From assembly GCA_032622095.1 (NCBI GenBank), contig CP136063.1:24680987-24744986 (forward strand): a stretch of DNA of 64,000 bases, read 5' to 3'. A model generated the notes under the pieces. That model did no database searches. It saw nothing but the letters and a program-made list of their open reading frames with translations, and was not told the origin of the DNA. A program made the position numbers and the translations under genes. Origin of the DNA: Siphonodentalium dalli. Its lineage: Eukaryota > Mollusca > Scaphopoda > Gadilida > Siphonodentaliidae. Position 1 is the stretch's first letter. Each line of letters opens with the position of its first letter. Below are positions 11,801 through 26,800 of this stretch, piece after piece.

Positions 11801-14800
11801 TCAGTGTATCTCAACCTAGCTATAAATCGGACCCGTTCCTGTTTTGATAACCTTCTTAAAAGGTTGTGGAACATGATTTTTCATACATATTCCAGATTAA
11901 AACAATACTGTATTCAATAAGAGTTATATATGCACGTAAAATTCTTTTTTCGAAAAGGAATCAAAGAGCAAATATCCTATTTATGACTTCTATTGTTGTC
12001 GGGGGCCATATTGGATGCCATCTCAGATCTTAAAGTTTTCCCAAAGCTGATTTTATCCGATATCCAATAGGGTATTCTGAAGTCAGAATCACTCTCTGCT
12101 TACTTATTCTGGAACAACCTCTTTTGCGACTATCGCGACCGTGTACCGTAAGTGTACGAAATGATGGTCGACCCGAATAGTTAATATTTGCCAACCCGCG
12201 TGAAGCCACCAAAAGATTGAAAATAAACCAAGGCTCCATTATTATAAATATCAGTTTTAGATTAGCCAACTATCAACTGCATCCACCAGTCACAACTTCC
12301 ATTATATGATGATGGAAACGTTCCGAATAGTCGTTATAAGTAGAAATATTGACACTGTGTACCGTAAGTGTACAAAATGATGGCCGACCCTGAATGGTTA
12401 ATATTTGCCAACCTGCGGGAAGCTACCAAAAGATTGAAAATAAACAAAGTCTCCATTATTATAAATATTAGTTTTGTTGTATATAGGGCACATATATTAG
12501 CCAACTATCAACTGCATCCTCAAGTCACAACTTCCATTATATGACAAGCTGGGCAGAGTCTACCATTTTCGTTTTGAAAGCCATATTAGCTAAAATTTAT
12601 TATTTCTTTTGGTCCATTTGAGAATGTTCACAAATAAAAGAAATGCTAAATTATTTTGAAGACAAGATCTGCTCATCCCTAAATATCAAATATGACCACA
12701 ACCCCAAAGCCAATTTTGGTTAAATTCCATACCGCATTCGTTAGGACTAACGAGTGAAGGACCGGAGTAAACTATGATCTAAACGATTACACATGTCATT
12801 GCTGGAATGATCAGTTGACACGACCACTAAAAGAGTATACCCATTGTACCCCAGTTCAGAGAGCAATAAGTGATAAAAAGAAGTGATATAAAATAGTATT
12901 TTTCACATCGGGTGGCCATTTTGGCAGCCATTTTGGTACAGAATTTTAAGTTTTACCATAGAGCTAGCATAATGGCATCATACAGTGGTATACATTTATA
13001 TTTATTTAGTCAATTTTATTCATCAACCACTACTTATAATCGATTGAATGACACTCTGGGCAATATCCGCCATTTTCCATATTTTGACCGCCATTTTGGC
13101 AGCCATTTTGAGACAAAGCGCCAATTTGGGTTTCAATGAATTGGAATATTCATAGATAATGGTATGCCCAACTTATATTGTACAGTTCTGTCCATTTCTT
13201 GTTGATATATGACTGGAATCCCAATCAGGCTGTCCCAATGGCGATTTTTGTGAAATTTTATACCGCGTTCTGTAAAATCGAATATTTGAGGGTGTGGAAG
13301 TGTCTGGGACTCCATTTGTGGTATCTTTCATTGCTCCAATGCCGAATTTACATGATTAAGACTAAGAAAAGTCGCCAGTCTGACCATTATCAAACAACAG
13401 GAACTGATCTTTAAGATATTAGGCAAAAACTTCAAATTTTCAAGTTTAGGCCGCCATTTTGGCAGCCATCTGGGACGAGGGGTTCCATTTTTGCCATACA
13501 CAGGTGGCATAATATTTTACCTTCGCAAAAATGTATACATTTGTATACATATGACAACATTTGTTCTCACTATAATCGTATTAATATCAGTCAGAGTCTT
13601 TTGACTAACGGTGGCCATGTTGGACGCCATTTTGGACCCTGGATTTTCCCCAAAGCGGATTTTAGCGGATTTTGGATATGTTGTACCAGAGATTCTCCCG
13701 CGTTGAATGACACCAAAATCGCTTCTTTACCAATTTCTTCTGGGTCAACCCCCTTTTTTGCGTACCACGACCATACTAAAGATGCCACCTGAATGGCGAT
13801 GTAAAATGCTGAATCGACATGTGCGTGTGAGTGTAATGGAATTACCTCAGGGCATGTCAATAACATTGTGTATACGTGGTGAATTGTCATCGCCCAGTGA
13901 GTTATATTCACTTGGTGATTTGTCATAAGTACCGTTTGGTAAGTTATTATTTTGACAAAAATAAAGAAATATATATTTATGTCAATACCTCCATTTACAA
14001 CAATTTGGGTGTGTGTGCATGGTGTTGTTTTAATTTTCCAATTATATGCCCCGAGTGTCCAGTGTATTCACAATCATTTTTCATTACAATGCCAAATAAA
14101 TGCAGTGTTTTGGTAGGGGTGCCACGATTAATCGTATAATCGATGAACCGTTGATAAAGCCGATAATCGATTACCATTTCCATCATCGATTAAACTGCGT
14201 TATTTATTTTGGACATTGGAAAATGCCGGGTATTGTTGAATACCGTGTTTGTTTTACACAATTTAATCTACAACCGAGGGGTTAACAAACTTTGATCATG
14301 TAGGCAATGTAGCAAAGAGATTCCGACAACATGAGTACTACTAATACATATTGCAAACAGTCAGCAGTTCATTTGATGGTGCAACATGGTTACTCTTCGC
14401 GTCGTTGTATATTCTTCAAATTGGCGGCACTTCAGCTTTGAACTTATGGCGACGCCATTGTATATTTGTACAAGAAAGGTGGCACTATGTTTTTGAAATG
14501 TGCTGACTCACCGTTTTCAATGAACTGAATGCACTCGCCCTTGAATCTGATTGGACCAATGGGGAGTTGATTGACGTTCTCTCGAAACCAGGGAACCTAC
14601 ATCATGTTAATCAGCGATGTTCTCTGCGATGTTATTTGCAGCAAGTATACTTTGTTTGTATAAGTATACTTAGATGTTAAGGCTATCGCTTTATATCGCG
14701 TGGTGATAGTTGATATCAAATATTTAACTTGTTCTGAGTCCTGAAATTTGTGGGTGGGGCCCACCTTTGTGATTGTTATTCACGATCTGGAAGTTTGCTG

Positions 14801-17800
14801 AAACTTATAGTTTCTGTAACATTCAATCTTTTTTTAGGAACCACCGTCGTGCATTCCTACTTTTATATTGTTTGTATGTTTGGCTATTCATACCACTGGA
14901 ATTAATTGCTATGTTCGTTCTAATGAACTCACAAAAAATTATATAATTGACATCATTGAGAATTGTGCTGATATTGAATGGTGCTCATTAGTCATTACCG
15001 GTGGTTTATGATGCACTATATTAACGTAAAAATTACATCAGCCAATGTCTGAAACAACCAGCGATAGCAGTTAACCAGCACCCAACCAATAGACCATATT
15101 AGGGAATACTTCCACTGATATTAATATTAGGTACGATTAATCGATTATAGTCGATTATTGACGACCGATTATCAAAATCAATAATCGTGGCACCTCTAGT
15201 TTTCGGCTGTGGCCAGTACAGTGACTCTCAATTAGGTATAATTCTACATTCATTTCCAAATGATGTTCATTTACGTGACATTTGGCGGGATTGTGTGGCA
15301 AACCCATTGCGCAAAATCAGAAACTATTACAGTGGAATTGCTGATGAAAAGGTCCAGAATTTGTTCCGTCTACTTTGAAAAAAGGTGTTTTGAGCACAAC
15401 GTGAACAAACGTGGCCCCCAACAACATCCACCAACAACAACTCAGAAGAGAAGCTACACCCACATTAAATAAACCAACCACTGATGAGAATGCCATCCCA
15501 AGAAAAACGTCAACTCCCATAAAGAATATAAATTTTCTGGAGCATCCAGTCGTGGGTATATCCAATCAAACCTATCGCTAAAAAGCGAATGAATATATGT
15601 ACCAAAGAAAGAGCGTTTAACTTTACGAGTCGGACATCGTTACGATTACATAACATTGCAGTTAACGTGGGAAGATATTAATGTAATTAGTAAATATTCA
15701 CGATGACAACTATTCTAAGTCGAGTTCCCACTTTCCTTCACCATGACTCAATAAAGAGGGTTCCCTGTCAATATGGCGCGAATAAACATCATTTAATAAA
15801 CCGGAAATTGCTATGACTTTGACGGGTATATAAAGCATGTATATCGATAGTCGTGTGCATGTATTTATATATCTTATCCTCCTTTGAAAAGTGTTTTATA
15901 TATAATTGGATGTTCAAACGAACCACGGCTAAACCACACGCTTTTACAATGCTATATTGTTATGCGTAATTGACATAAAGGACCGATGATATATGCACAA
16001 AGCCATATATACATAGATAAGCTGGCAAACAACATATGGCAGTGACAAATTGGTTAGTATTCAATATGGATGTCGCTTTGTTTTGATAGTAATGGGAATT
16101 CCCATATCTCTACGTCATTGTCACGTGTTAGATCATGTGACCACACCGACCGCTGATCATGTGACTTCAATCACGTGACTTTGTCTACAGCATAAGATCT
16201 TCGGCATACTTCAGAATTTTTTTTTTTTTTTCGTTATAAAAACAAAATTATCGATCAAACACAAGATTATTTGGGCAAATTGGACATTTTAATTATTTAA
16301 TATTGGTATATTGAAAGAAAGTACTAAACATTTTTCAGAATAATATTCCTTTAAGTGATGTCTAAGCCACAATAATTGTTTCATTTAAGTAAAAATTATT
16401 GAGGCTTACACATTGCTAAAATTATAAGCACCTCATTGAAAGTATCAGATGCAAGAATAGCATAGCACTGTAATTCAGATTCGCATGTGGTGCATATATT
16501 CGGCAGTCTCCTTCCTTTATGATGATTACAGAGACTAATGGCTATCATACAGAAAGTGGTCCGCTTTTCCCAAAAAATTGCAGATGACGCGCCACTCGCG
16601 ACTAAAGGATTGTTGGAAGAAAATTGTATTTTATACTGAATATTGGTTTCTCCAGATCATCTCATTTGGCCTAAAAGATCGAAGTTCGTCTTACTCTGAA
16701 AATCCTGCAACGTTTACTATCAATATACCAGAGGATCCAAGTCGCATCAGCGGGCCATATAGCAAAGTCAATCTCAAGAAAGCACAGTAAGTCTAGCTAA
16801 ATTGGTGGTTCACCCTTTCTATACTAAATACTCATTGATGAGTAGATTACTTATTATCTAATCAATTCCCACCAATCAATATGAATTCTTCTGCACTTGC
16901 ATTATCATTACGTCTGGCTGTCGTCTGCTCATATATCCTTAACCTCCTTCCAAATGAATAATAGATCATTCCAATGTTTACTTTATAACTGAGTGGGAGA
17001 ATCCAATCAGTGTAGAAAGGGTTAAGCAAATCTTGTCTAATCGCATTGTGTGATTTGAAGTTATCGTTTGGTTCAAACAGATTGAGGAAAAAGATGCCCT
17101 GAAATTGATAACAAAATTGAAATTAACCTTTCAGCATTTTATCTACCAATCCCCTTTGTAATGCAATGGATGCTACCATTCATGTTTCTTTAAGAAAAAG
17201 TGGCTAGCACCGACAGTGATGTAACTGTGTTACCCGGTCAAAATGTGGCTTTTCAAACAGAATTTTGAACAGCTGGAACATGCATGGCAAGTGGTCAATC
17301 TGCATCTTGGGGCCATCCCCTTGCCATTTTCGAGTATAAGTCCTTATAGAATTCACATCCCATTCACAACCTCCAATCGAATTGCTTCGTTTTAATTGAG
17401 ATAAACTGAGTCCAGTCGAGTCTGCTATATTTACAAATTAAATGTAACGTAAACATTGGTTTTCTTCAACCAATTGGAGTGAAATTTGGTGAATCATATT
17501 CTATTACATACTGTAGGATGTGGTCCAAATTTGGGCTAAGGGGTGGTGTCATAATTAATTCGGTAATTCCGAAAATATTACCGAACGTCCTGTAATTTTC
17601 TGGTAATTTTCCAGAGTACTGAAAGTTTACCGACGTGTGGTTCATGCTGTTCTGGTAGAATCCACCGAACCACACTGCGAATCTCTGGTATAACTTACCG
17701 ATTTCCTGGTAAAATCTAACAATTACGTCGTAATCTACCGATACAACCATGATGTCGGAAATCATTGAGCATGTCACTAATTAAAAGGTAATAGTCTTGT

Positions 17801-20800
17801 AATAGTCCGGAGTTCCAAAAATGTATCGATCAGTGTGTAAATTAGCATGTGCTCCACTATGCATGGCGAAGAGAAACTCCGCTATACATGACTAACACGA
17901 AGGGACACTGCTGTACACGAATGAAAATCTATGAAGTATGCATACGCTGCCCGTGAATTGTCGCAAATACGAATATACCAATTCCATATTATGTTTATCG
18001 TAAGTATGACACCCTTTCACACAAAACTGTGAAATTGAATAGTATGTTTATCCTTAGTATGACTTACACCTTTTCACACAAAACTAATTATAGCTCATTT
18101 GATCCACATATCACCGCAATGAATGGTTACGTAATGTCCCACATAATTTAATTTTTTTTTTAAAGTGTATATAAGTAACAAAACTTTTACCTTCACATTT
18201 TAACCTCATATATTATCGTCTTACAACCAAGACTAGGTTTTATATTTATTTTAACCCACATGTGGATTGCTCCTCATAAATAAAGGACGGACTACCAATA
18301 GAACAGAACAGATGTAATCTTCAAAGAGCACCACATGTGAAATGTTTCTTACACTATACTTAGTTCAGGGAATAAAAAGAGAATTCTATATATTCCAAAA
18401 TAATGCAATGGCATGAATCATCTTTAAAACATGAGAAATACATATCATGAATGAAGAGAGAGTCTGTAGCTGTGCTACACTATCAACAGTTGAAGGTAAA
18501 ACCCATCATATCACTGGCAAGATTACAATAAAGTATTCATCAAAATCTTAAGCCTAACCAATTTTGACAATCTTTCATTTTTCGTGGTCTTCGATTAATA
18601 ATTCAGAAATCGGGACATTGTAATATCGGAAAAAAACAACCGGTAATTAACTTACTGGTAATATCAACCGAATTCTCTGAAATCTCTACCTATATCTCCA
18701 GTAATAATTACCGAAAACAAACCCCACATTACTGGAACGTAATTGACATTTTCACTTTAGTTAAGATTTCGGAATACCTAAAAAAAATCGGAAAAACTGG
18801 GAAATTACCCGAAAACTACCGAATTAATTATGATGTTGCCCCTAAATAAGAGGTATGAGTAAAAAGTTATAAACGCACGAAAAGCATTGGTTTTATATAT
18901 ATAGATTCTAATTGGGAAAATATTATTAAGACTTTGCAATATATTCAAATTTTGTGTATCATCCCGAGCCATCCAGATTTCTCTCCATTTTAGTTTCAGA
19001 GTAACAGAGGTCTAACTTTTAAATCTGTAAAAATTCACTTCTTCTTCCCTGAATATAACTTTGTCGATATAACCCTACTGCAGGTGCGTATATTACGATG
19101 TTTCTGTAAATGCATGGGTATCGCCAGACCAGGTGTGCACTATCGTAAACAGACACAAAATTTTCGACGGAATGACAAAACAGGTCGACTGCTCGTGTAA
19201 ACATCTCACACACTACGCCGTCAAAGTGAAGTCTGAGCTGACTGGAGTTACAGGATACCCAATCTGGTTCTTCGTATCCTGCTTCATATGCATGGTAAGA
19301 TTTGGTTCCATTTAAGAAATAAAAACACTGCGCATCAGCATGTATAGTAGAATTTGACCACAAAGAAACTTATTGTAGGACGACGCAAAGCTTTCTGTGG
19401 TAAAATTTGACTACACATGCCGATGCGCAGTGTATTTATTTCTTTTGTAATTCGACTGTTTGTTTTCATCAAAATTGTAGTGACAGACATGCAGTTTTTG
19501 GTTTCCGAAATGTACTGTATAATAACCCAGTTTTTAGCTCAACTTTACTTTGTAAAGTTTGAGCTATTGCCATGGCTTGGTATCCGTCGTCCGTGTGTGT
19601 GTGTGACTAATTGTCAACAATTTCCTTTAGCACGGGCTACAGATCGTACCTTTGGTCGGATCATTATTAAATTTGTCATGGGTATTGACATTGACATGTA
19701 GATGGGAACGAGTAATTTTGAGGTCATTCGGCAAAAAAACATGGCCGCCAGCAGCCTTCTTGGATTTTACTCTTTGCATGACTAAATACTTTGGCATGGG
19801 CTACAGGTTGTACTTTTGGTCGTATCATCATGAAATTTGTCATGGATGTTAACAATGACATGTAGAGATGGGAACGAGTAATTTTGGGGTTATTCGGCAA
19901 AAAAACATGGGCGCCAGCAGCCATCTTGGATTTTACTCTTTGCATGACTAAATCCTTTGGCACGGGCTACAGGTCTTACCTTTGGTCGGATCATTATGAA
20001 ATTTGTCATGGCTGTTGACATTGACATGTAGATGGGAACCAGTCATTTTGGGATCATTCCACCATAAAACATGGCCACCAGCAGCCATCTTGGATTAAAA
20101 ATTCAATTAATTAGCACGGGCTACAGGCCGGAGTGTTCGTCTGATCATCACAAAATTTGTCATGGATGTTGACAATGACATGTAGATGGGAACGAGTCAT
20201 TTTGGGGTCATTCGGCCAAAAAACATGGCCGCCAGTGGCCATCTTTGATTTCAAAATTCAATCCATTAGCACAAACTACAGGCCGGAGTGTTCGTCTGAT
20301 CATCATGAAATTTGTCGTGGAAGTTAATATTGACATGTAGATGGGAACGAGTCATTTTGGGGTCATTTGGCCATAAAACATGGCCGCCGGTAGCCATCTT
20401 GGATTTTACTCTTTGTATGACTAAATCCTTTGACACAGGCTACAGGTCTTATCTTTGGTCGGATCATCATGAAATTTGTCATGGATGTTAACATTGATAT
20501 GTAGATGGGAACGAGTCATTTTGGGCTCATTCGGCAAAAAAACATGGCTGCCAGCAGCCATCTTGGATTTCAAAATTCAATCCATTGGCATGGGCTACAG
20601 GCTGTACTGTTTGTTTGATCATCATGAAATTTGTCATGAATGTTAATATTGATATACAGATGGGCATGAGTCATTTTGGGGTCATTCGGCCAAAAAAACA
20701 TGGCCACCAGCAGCCATCTTGGATGTTACTCTTTGCATGACTAAATCCTATGGCACACCCTACAGTCCACTTCCCTCATCCGATATTAATCCTGATATTG

Positions 20801-23800
20801 ATCTACTAGATGGAGGCTATCAAATGTTTTTGAATTTCTTGGAAAACATAGCCATCAGCAACCATCTTGGATTTTACTTTATATATCTCTTCATGTTGAT
20901 AATCTAGTATTACTTAGACCTTTCAAATTTCCGCATTCCTAATCGCTCCATTGACTGAAACACATGAAATTATTCTCTTTCCAAGTTGAGCTGCAGTGTC
21001 ATTGACACTTTCATTATATGTGCGGTATGCTTTTCCACCACAAACAGTTCTTCTCCTCGAACTGTAACGTCAAACATGACTTCACTATTGAATGACGACT
21101 CCTTAATGTTGCCTCTCTGGCAAAATTTTGCTGCAGGTAAGACATTTGTTTTATCTTAAATAAAAATCATGATTAGCAAGTAGCCACTCTGTTTCTTTAA
21201 TTTCAACCTGATATCAGTTGGCAACTTCTGAGAGAATTTGGCAAAAACTATTTTCATCTCAATGGTAAAATTAATTTTTAGGCTAGCACAGATCCTGAAT
21301 ATAACTCTTTTCGGAATGTCACTGTAAAATGAATTTGTTACATCCTATACTTCCAGGCCTTCCTGCTGCTTGCGATCGTCACTCACCACATGTACGCCAT
21401 TAATGCCATGTTTTCTGCGGGACTCAACATGCATATGTGCTTTGCTGCCATGGCAACTCAAGTGAGTGGGATATAACATTTAACAACACATCATTAAACA
21501 CCCAACTCAATTCTTGAAATCATGCAACATGAAATTAATCACACATTAACATTGAAAAGTGATTTCAACTTTCTCATCTACCAACAAGAACGGTGAGGAT
21601 ACATCAAAATTTTAAACTCCATTCTTATAAGGGTGAATTCAGCTTTATAAGAAATCAAAGATGACCTTTAGAGAATTGTTAATCCCATACTTCATTTGTG
21701 GATTGGGAAGTTGGTGTCCTTATAATTAAATTATTTTCACTGCCCAGTTGTCGGGGAATGAAAATTAAAACCTGTTTGTATGACTCAGTGTTACCGGTTC
21801 AGTTCTCGGTGCTCGATTCATAAAAAACCTGTTCTTGGTGTTCAATCTTGGTAATTTTATTTCAGGTTTGTTATGTTGTTGCCGCCTACTTGAGTCCCTC
21901 TGACATCCTCGTCTACAGCCAACTGGATGATAACTACCGATGTATCGTCATGGGAATATTCATGCAGTACTTCTTCCTGGCTCAGTTCACATGGATTCTA
22001 ACACAGGTAAGGCCATGCAGAGTAAATTTCACGTTTCTCAGGCTCACGCCCATGATCCCAAAACCCCTTGTGAACAACCTTTTTATTTGCGTTTCATATG
22101 TCAGAAAATATTATAATCGGTACAAAATAAATGTGGACGATTTTATACAAACTTGCTCCGAACATACGTGTTTACGGATTCAAATTTCCAATTCATACAC
22201 ACCTGTTGCAATGAATGGTGTCTGCAAACTCAGTAAAATATGTGTTCAATGATGCTTCATTAGGTGATTTTTTACGAAAATAAATCACATGGAATTTGTC
22301 AACTTTTATGGACATTTCTTTGGGTAACTGAAATTAAACCCAGAGCTAGCCGATCCAGGAATGGAATGCCTCGTTGGCGATTGTGCATATTGCTATCACG
22401 CATAGCTATGACCGCATATGCTCTGGCCCGTATATCTGGCTTATATAATAATCCAATATCGTGAATACATCTGATGTGGTCTACAAAACATCAATGTGTT
22501 TCAACTAGTAAATTAGAAAATATAACACGATAGATGAGGTTTTGTGATTTCACATTGCTCGCCTGTTGATATCTTTTGGTTGATATGTTAATTTCACCCA
22601 AATGCAATCGAGTGATAGCTTGTGTGACATTATGACGTCATGCATTTAAACCCAAACAGTGATACAATAATAATTAAACTTCGTTTTGTTTTGAGTAGAT
22701 GGTAGCATGGGAACCAAACAGAAAAACAGTTATTAGATACCAAAGAAAATTGACTGAACATTACGCCACAACAACTCATGTGATAACGTTCACCACATTC
22801 ACACGATGTGCAGTTCTGTCGATTTATCAACCATTCATTTACTTTCTTCAGACATTGAACTACTGGAAAATTCTGGTGCTGAATGATGAGCATACAGACA
22901 GGAAGTACATGGTGTACTTTCTCACTGGCTGGGGTGAGTACATAATGTATTGACAAGAAGTATTCAATATGCTTCCTTACTGGTTGGCTAGGGTGGACAC
23001 CCCATGCATTTGTTATACTTTCTTGCTAGTGTGCAGAAAATATAATGTTCCAGCATTGAATATGTATGAAGTCAAATTGATGTTACCAATAATGAAACTA
23101 TAGGTGTGACTGTCCCAATGGGACCAATAATACCCCCTCCCCCCATGTCCATAAAGGGGGATAACTCCACAAAAAAAATACTCAGACAGACTTCATAATC
23201 GCAGGTGCACAGGTTCCCATTGTACTAAATATTTATGCCAAGTTTAAAAAAAATTGATCTAAAAATGTAGGAATGAAAGCTCGGACAAAATTATACATGA
23301 AGTCGAAAAAGGGGGAAAACTACACCAAAAAATGTCTGACAGACGTCCTAATTGCAGGTGCACAGGTTCCCATGGTGGCTGATGTCTGTGCCGTTTCACA
23401 AAAAATTAAAAATTAAAAAACGACTGAGAAAAACTCCGGACAAATTTGTGTCCACAGACGGATGGCTAGACGGACAAGCTGATTCCAGTGTACCCACCCA
23501 CAACTTTGTTGCGGGGGGTATAATTATCAGGAGAAATTCATATTGGAAAATGAGCAGTAATCTATAAAGTGTCATCCCTTATAATGAAAGATGTCTTTGA
23601 AGCGATCCTTTGTTTGTTATAGTATTAAATGTTTAGTTCCAGAGCCAACATCCTAAGATAGTCTTCATTGGAAATCCTGGGTTGAGGCCCGGTTTCTGCT
23701 TTATTTGTTCTCTCTATGCCTCTACAAAAAAAACCCATTGATGGGGCCCCTGATGGCTTAGTCAAGCGAATAGCATGTGGGTAGTGCTGGGACGGTTGGG

Positions 23801-26800
23801 GTTTTTTCCTAACCGGTTAACCACGGGCATTAACCTAATCATAACCGGTTAACCGCGACCATCATTATCCTAAGTACGAGATTGAATGCAATCCGACTAT
23901 AATATCGGCAAAACAAGTGTTTATTACGCATCGCGGAAACGTTGATATACATGTGATCACAAACGATGTTTTGGTCGTACAATGCGGTCCCATTACGGTG
24001 ATCAAATAGTGGTAAATGTGTATAAATTAATTCAGTTATGAGCCCAAACAAACTAATATATAATACTAGCCGATGAGCCCGACGTTGTCCGGGCTATTCA
24101 AAAACCAAATTTCAAGTTGATAGCTCCAGAGATCTGCGCATGCGCGAAGCTGGCGTCGCACGGGCTCAGCGACCCGATAAAATTCGTATCCGGGGCAAGA
24201 TACATTCACATAGCAAATTTCAAGTCGATAGCTCCACCCGTTTCCGAGATCTCGTCTGCGCATGCGCGAAGCTGGCGTCGCACGGGCTCGGCGACCCGAT
24301 AAAATTCGTATCCGGGGCAAGATACATTCACATAGCAAATTTCAAGTCGATAGCTCCACCCGTTTCCGAGATCTCGTCTGCGCATGCGCGAAGCTGGCGT
24401 CGCACGGGCTCGGCGACCCGATAAAATTTGTTATCCGGGGCAAAATACATTCACATAGCAAATTTCAAGTTGATAGCTCCACCCGTTTCCGAGATCTTGT
24501 CTGCGTATGCGCGAAGCGGGCGCAGCACGGGCTCGCCAATACGACAACGACGACCGCCTGGTCAAACTACACACACGTACCAAGTTTCGTCCCGATCGGT
24601 CGAGAATCGTAGATTTGTATTAATGACAGACAAACAGAAAGACAAACAGACAGACAGACAGAGGTCTTCAAAATATATATGAGATATATTAGTAGTGCGC
24701 TAGTATATCGATGTTTACGGGAGTTCTGCACCGCATAAACAATCCTTGCTTGCAAAACCTTCAGCAATGAAATATAGCTCCTTCCTAGTGTATATCCCGG
24801 GCACGTTTAGCCCAAACATGTGTATTACAAGGTACTGAAGGTAGGTATGCTGTTGTTTAGTAATGTTTACTAGTGTTTGGGTATAGGTAGGTATGTATTA
24901 ATCATAGTGGCTCCACGACGTTACTTCAATTATTTAATAAAAAAATTAAATCGTCGTGATTCATTACACAAGCCCCAGCCAGTGTTTAGGTAATAAAGTT
25001 ATCGAACACATCACTAGATATACTCATATACTCATAGACTTCATATTGGATGTTGATCCAGAATAAACGAATCGCGTTCGGCAGGCCTTGCATTCCGCTC
25101 ATTTCTTCTTCTTTTTTTTTTCGTCATCTTCAATTAGGACTAAATGTCCCCAAATGTTTGTTTTCCGTTTTTGTAGGTCTTCTGCCATCGCTTTGAGACA
25201 AACTAATGATAATGACAAAAGGGAGACAGTTTCAAGAAAACAGACAGACTAAAATATTGATGACGTAGTAAAAGTCTAGACTTGATTGCTTTGATGTATG
25301 CTGCGGTGCACGTGCAGCCGGAACGTCATGTAATGCTGCCAAAGGAAATTGGCATTGAATGTGTAGCAAGTGATTTGCAGAGTGTAGTTGTTGGTTTCAT
25401 GTCTAGAAAAGCGGGCTTGTGTTGTGGGGTATATGAATACACAATCAACTGTCCAAATCGCTTCTAAGCGGCTTCTTATTACTTACTCTCGTTACTTAAA
25501 CTTCCGTAAATGATTTTGGCAACATTTACACAGAGTACTACGATGATAGTAAGATCGTTATCAATAGTACGGTTATCCGGTTGTGGCCTCCTCCAACCGG
25601 TTGACACGCGTAACCGAACCATAACTGGATATTCGGACAACCGTCCAAGCACTACATGCGGATCAGTCTCTTTTTAAGAGCGACAATAATAGGACGCGGC
25701 TTTCCCAAGATGACCTATTAAATCAATTAAAAATACGGAGTGCTTGCCTGGTGTAGTAACAGTTTGTGAAAATCATAGTAAACAGTATAGTAGTTATAAA
25801 AACAAGATGCGAACAAATAATCAGTAATAAATATCATTGAATGATAAACACTCAAATATGATTAAGTCTAACCAAACATGAAGCAGTGCTTGTATTTGTT
25901 ATCAGCTTTTTATAGAGAATGGCTACCGTCCTGCAATGAGCTCTTATGGTACAGCCAATGAAATGGTGCCCAGTCTGAGATATATCCAATGGAATGGAGG
26001 GAATACCATTAATATAGAAATGAAACCTGAACCACAGTTCCAGAGACGTAAATCTGATAATTCCTAGCAACGTCAATAATTTATGATCTAAAAACAAACC
26101 ATTGCTTCATTTCAGGTCTTCCTATCATCATCGTAGCACTATTCTACATCATCACCTTCCTCGTATATAAATACGAGTTTACAGAGATGCCATACGACTT
26201 TATATTCGGAGATGTAAACAACCGCGGAGACATGTTAGTACACAACACTATATCAGTGTTTTCTCTTAATAGCTTCATTATAGTCATTGAGGAAGATAGA
26301 ATTTCTTAACTTAAGAATTGTCAGTTTTTATTTTCTAATCAATGTCAACTGTTATATAAAATCTTTGACAACTGTACTGCTGATACTAATAAGTAACATT
26401 TACAGTAATGCTCTAATTAATCGACCTCTTAACCACAGCAGAATTATGGGTAACTTTTCAGGATTTCCTATGAATGGCAACAAGCCATATTTCCGACTAA
26501 ATCCTGAAAAGTTACCCATAATTCTGCTGTGGTTAAGAGGTAGATTAATTAGAGAATTACTGTAGGCCTATTATTGAACTTGGTATCTGATGTCTACAAA
26601 AGAATAAATGGAAGACTGTCGTATGGTTATATTTTCTGAACATCCCAGGAAATGAAGATTAGACCATTCCAATATTTTTAGAATTGCATGGGAGTAAGTT
26701 GAAGGACTCTCTACACACTTCAGCTACTTATCATGTTTACCTGTTTTTCAGATGTTTTATTACCAATCACTATGCAGCATTGGGTGGAGTTGTGCTTCCG

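Larger units (their letters stand above)
7983..16553. mobile_element. 8.6-kb composite element bounded by inverted repeats
   Basis: 7983-8046 (GAGCCATTATAACC...TAAATGCACCACA) is the reverse complement of 16489-16553, with mismatches. The adjoining zone 8100-8260, four copies of an AAGCAATGTCTAAGCCTCAA-like unit, has relatives at 16345-16425. Between these ends lie the large palindrome arms (8455-10495 and 12030-13795), a later insertion in one arm (9071-9675) and a hAT-type element (14114-15198). No transposase-length frame is present. The right end stops about 100 bp before the ADGRV1 exon at 16656. Confidence 0.65.

Noticed and set aside
22699-22956. Open frame extending the 22852 exon upstream
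   Set aside because: The phase-0 acceptor at 22851 joins exactly to the preceding exon; the extension would add residues foreign to the TM3-ICL2 region.
24140-24682. Long open frames repeating MREAGVARA..., also seen at 29113, 32583, 33112 and 33143
   Set aside because: They fall in Helitron internal units of about 122 bp and appear on the strand and frame dictated by the repeat; not a protein family.
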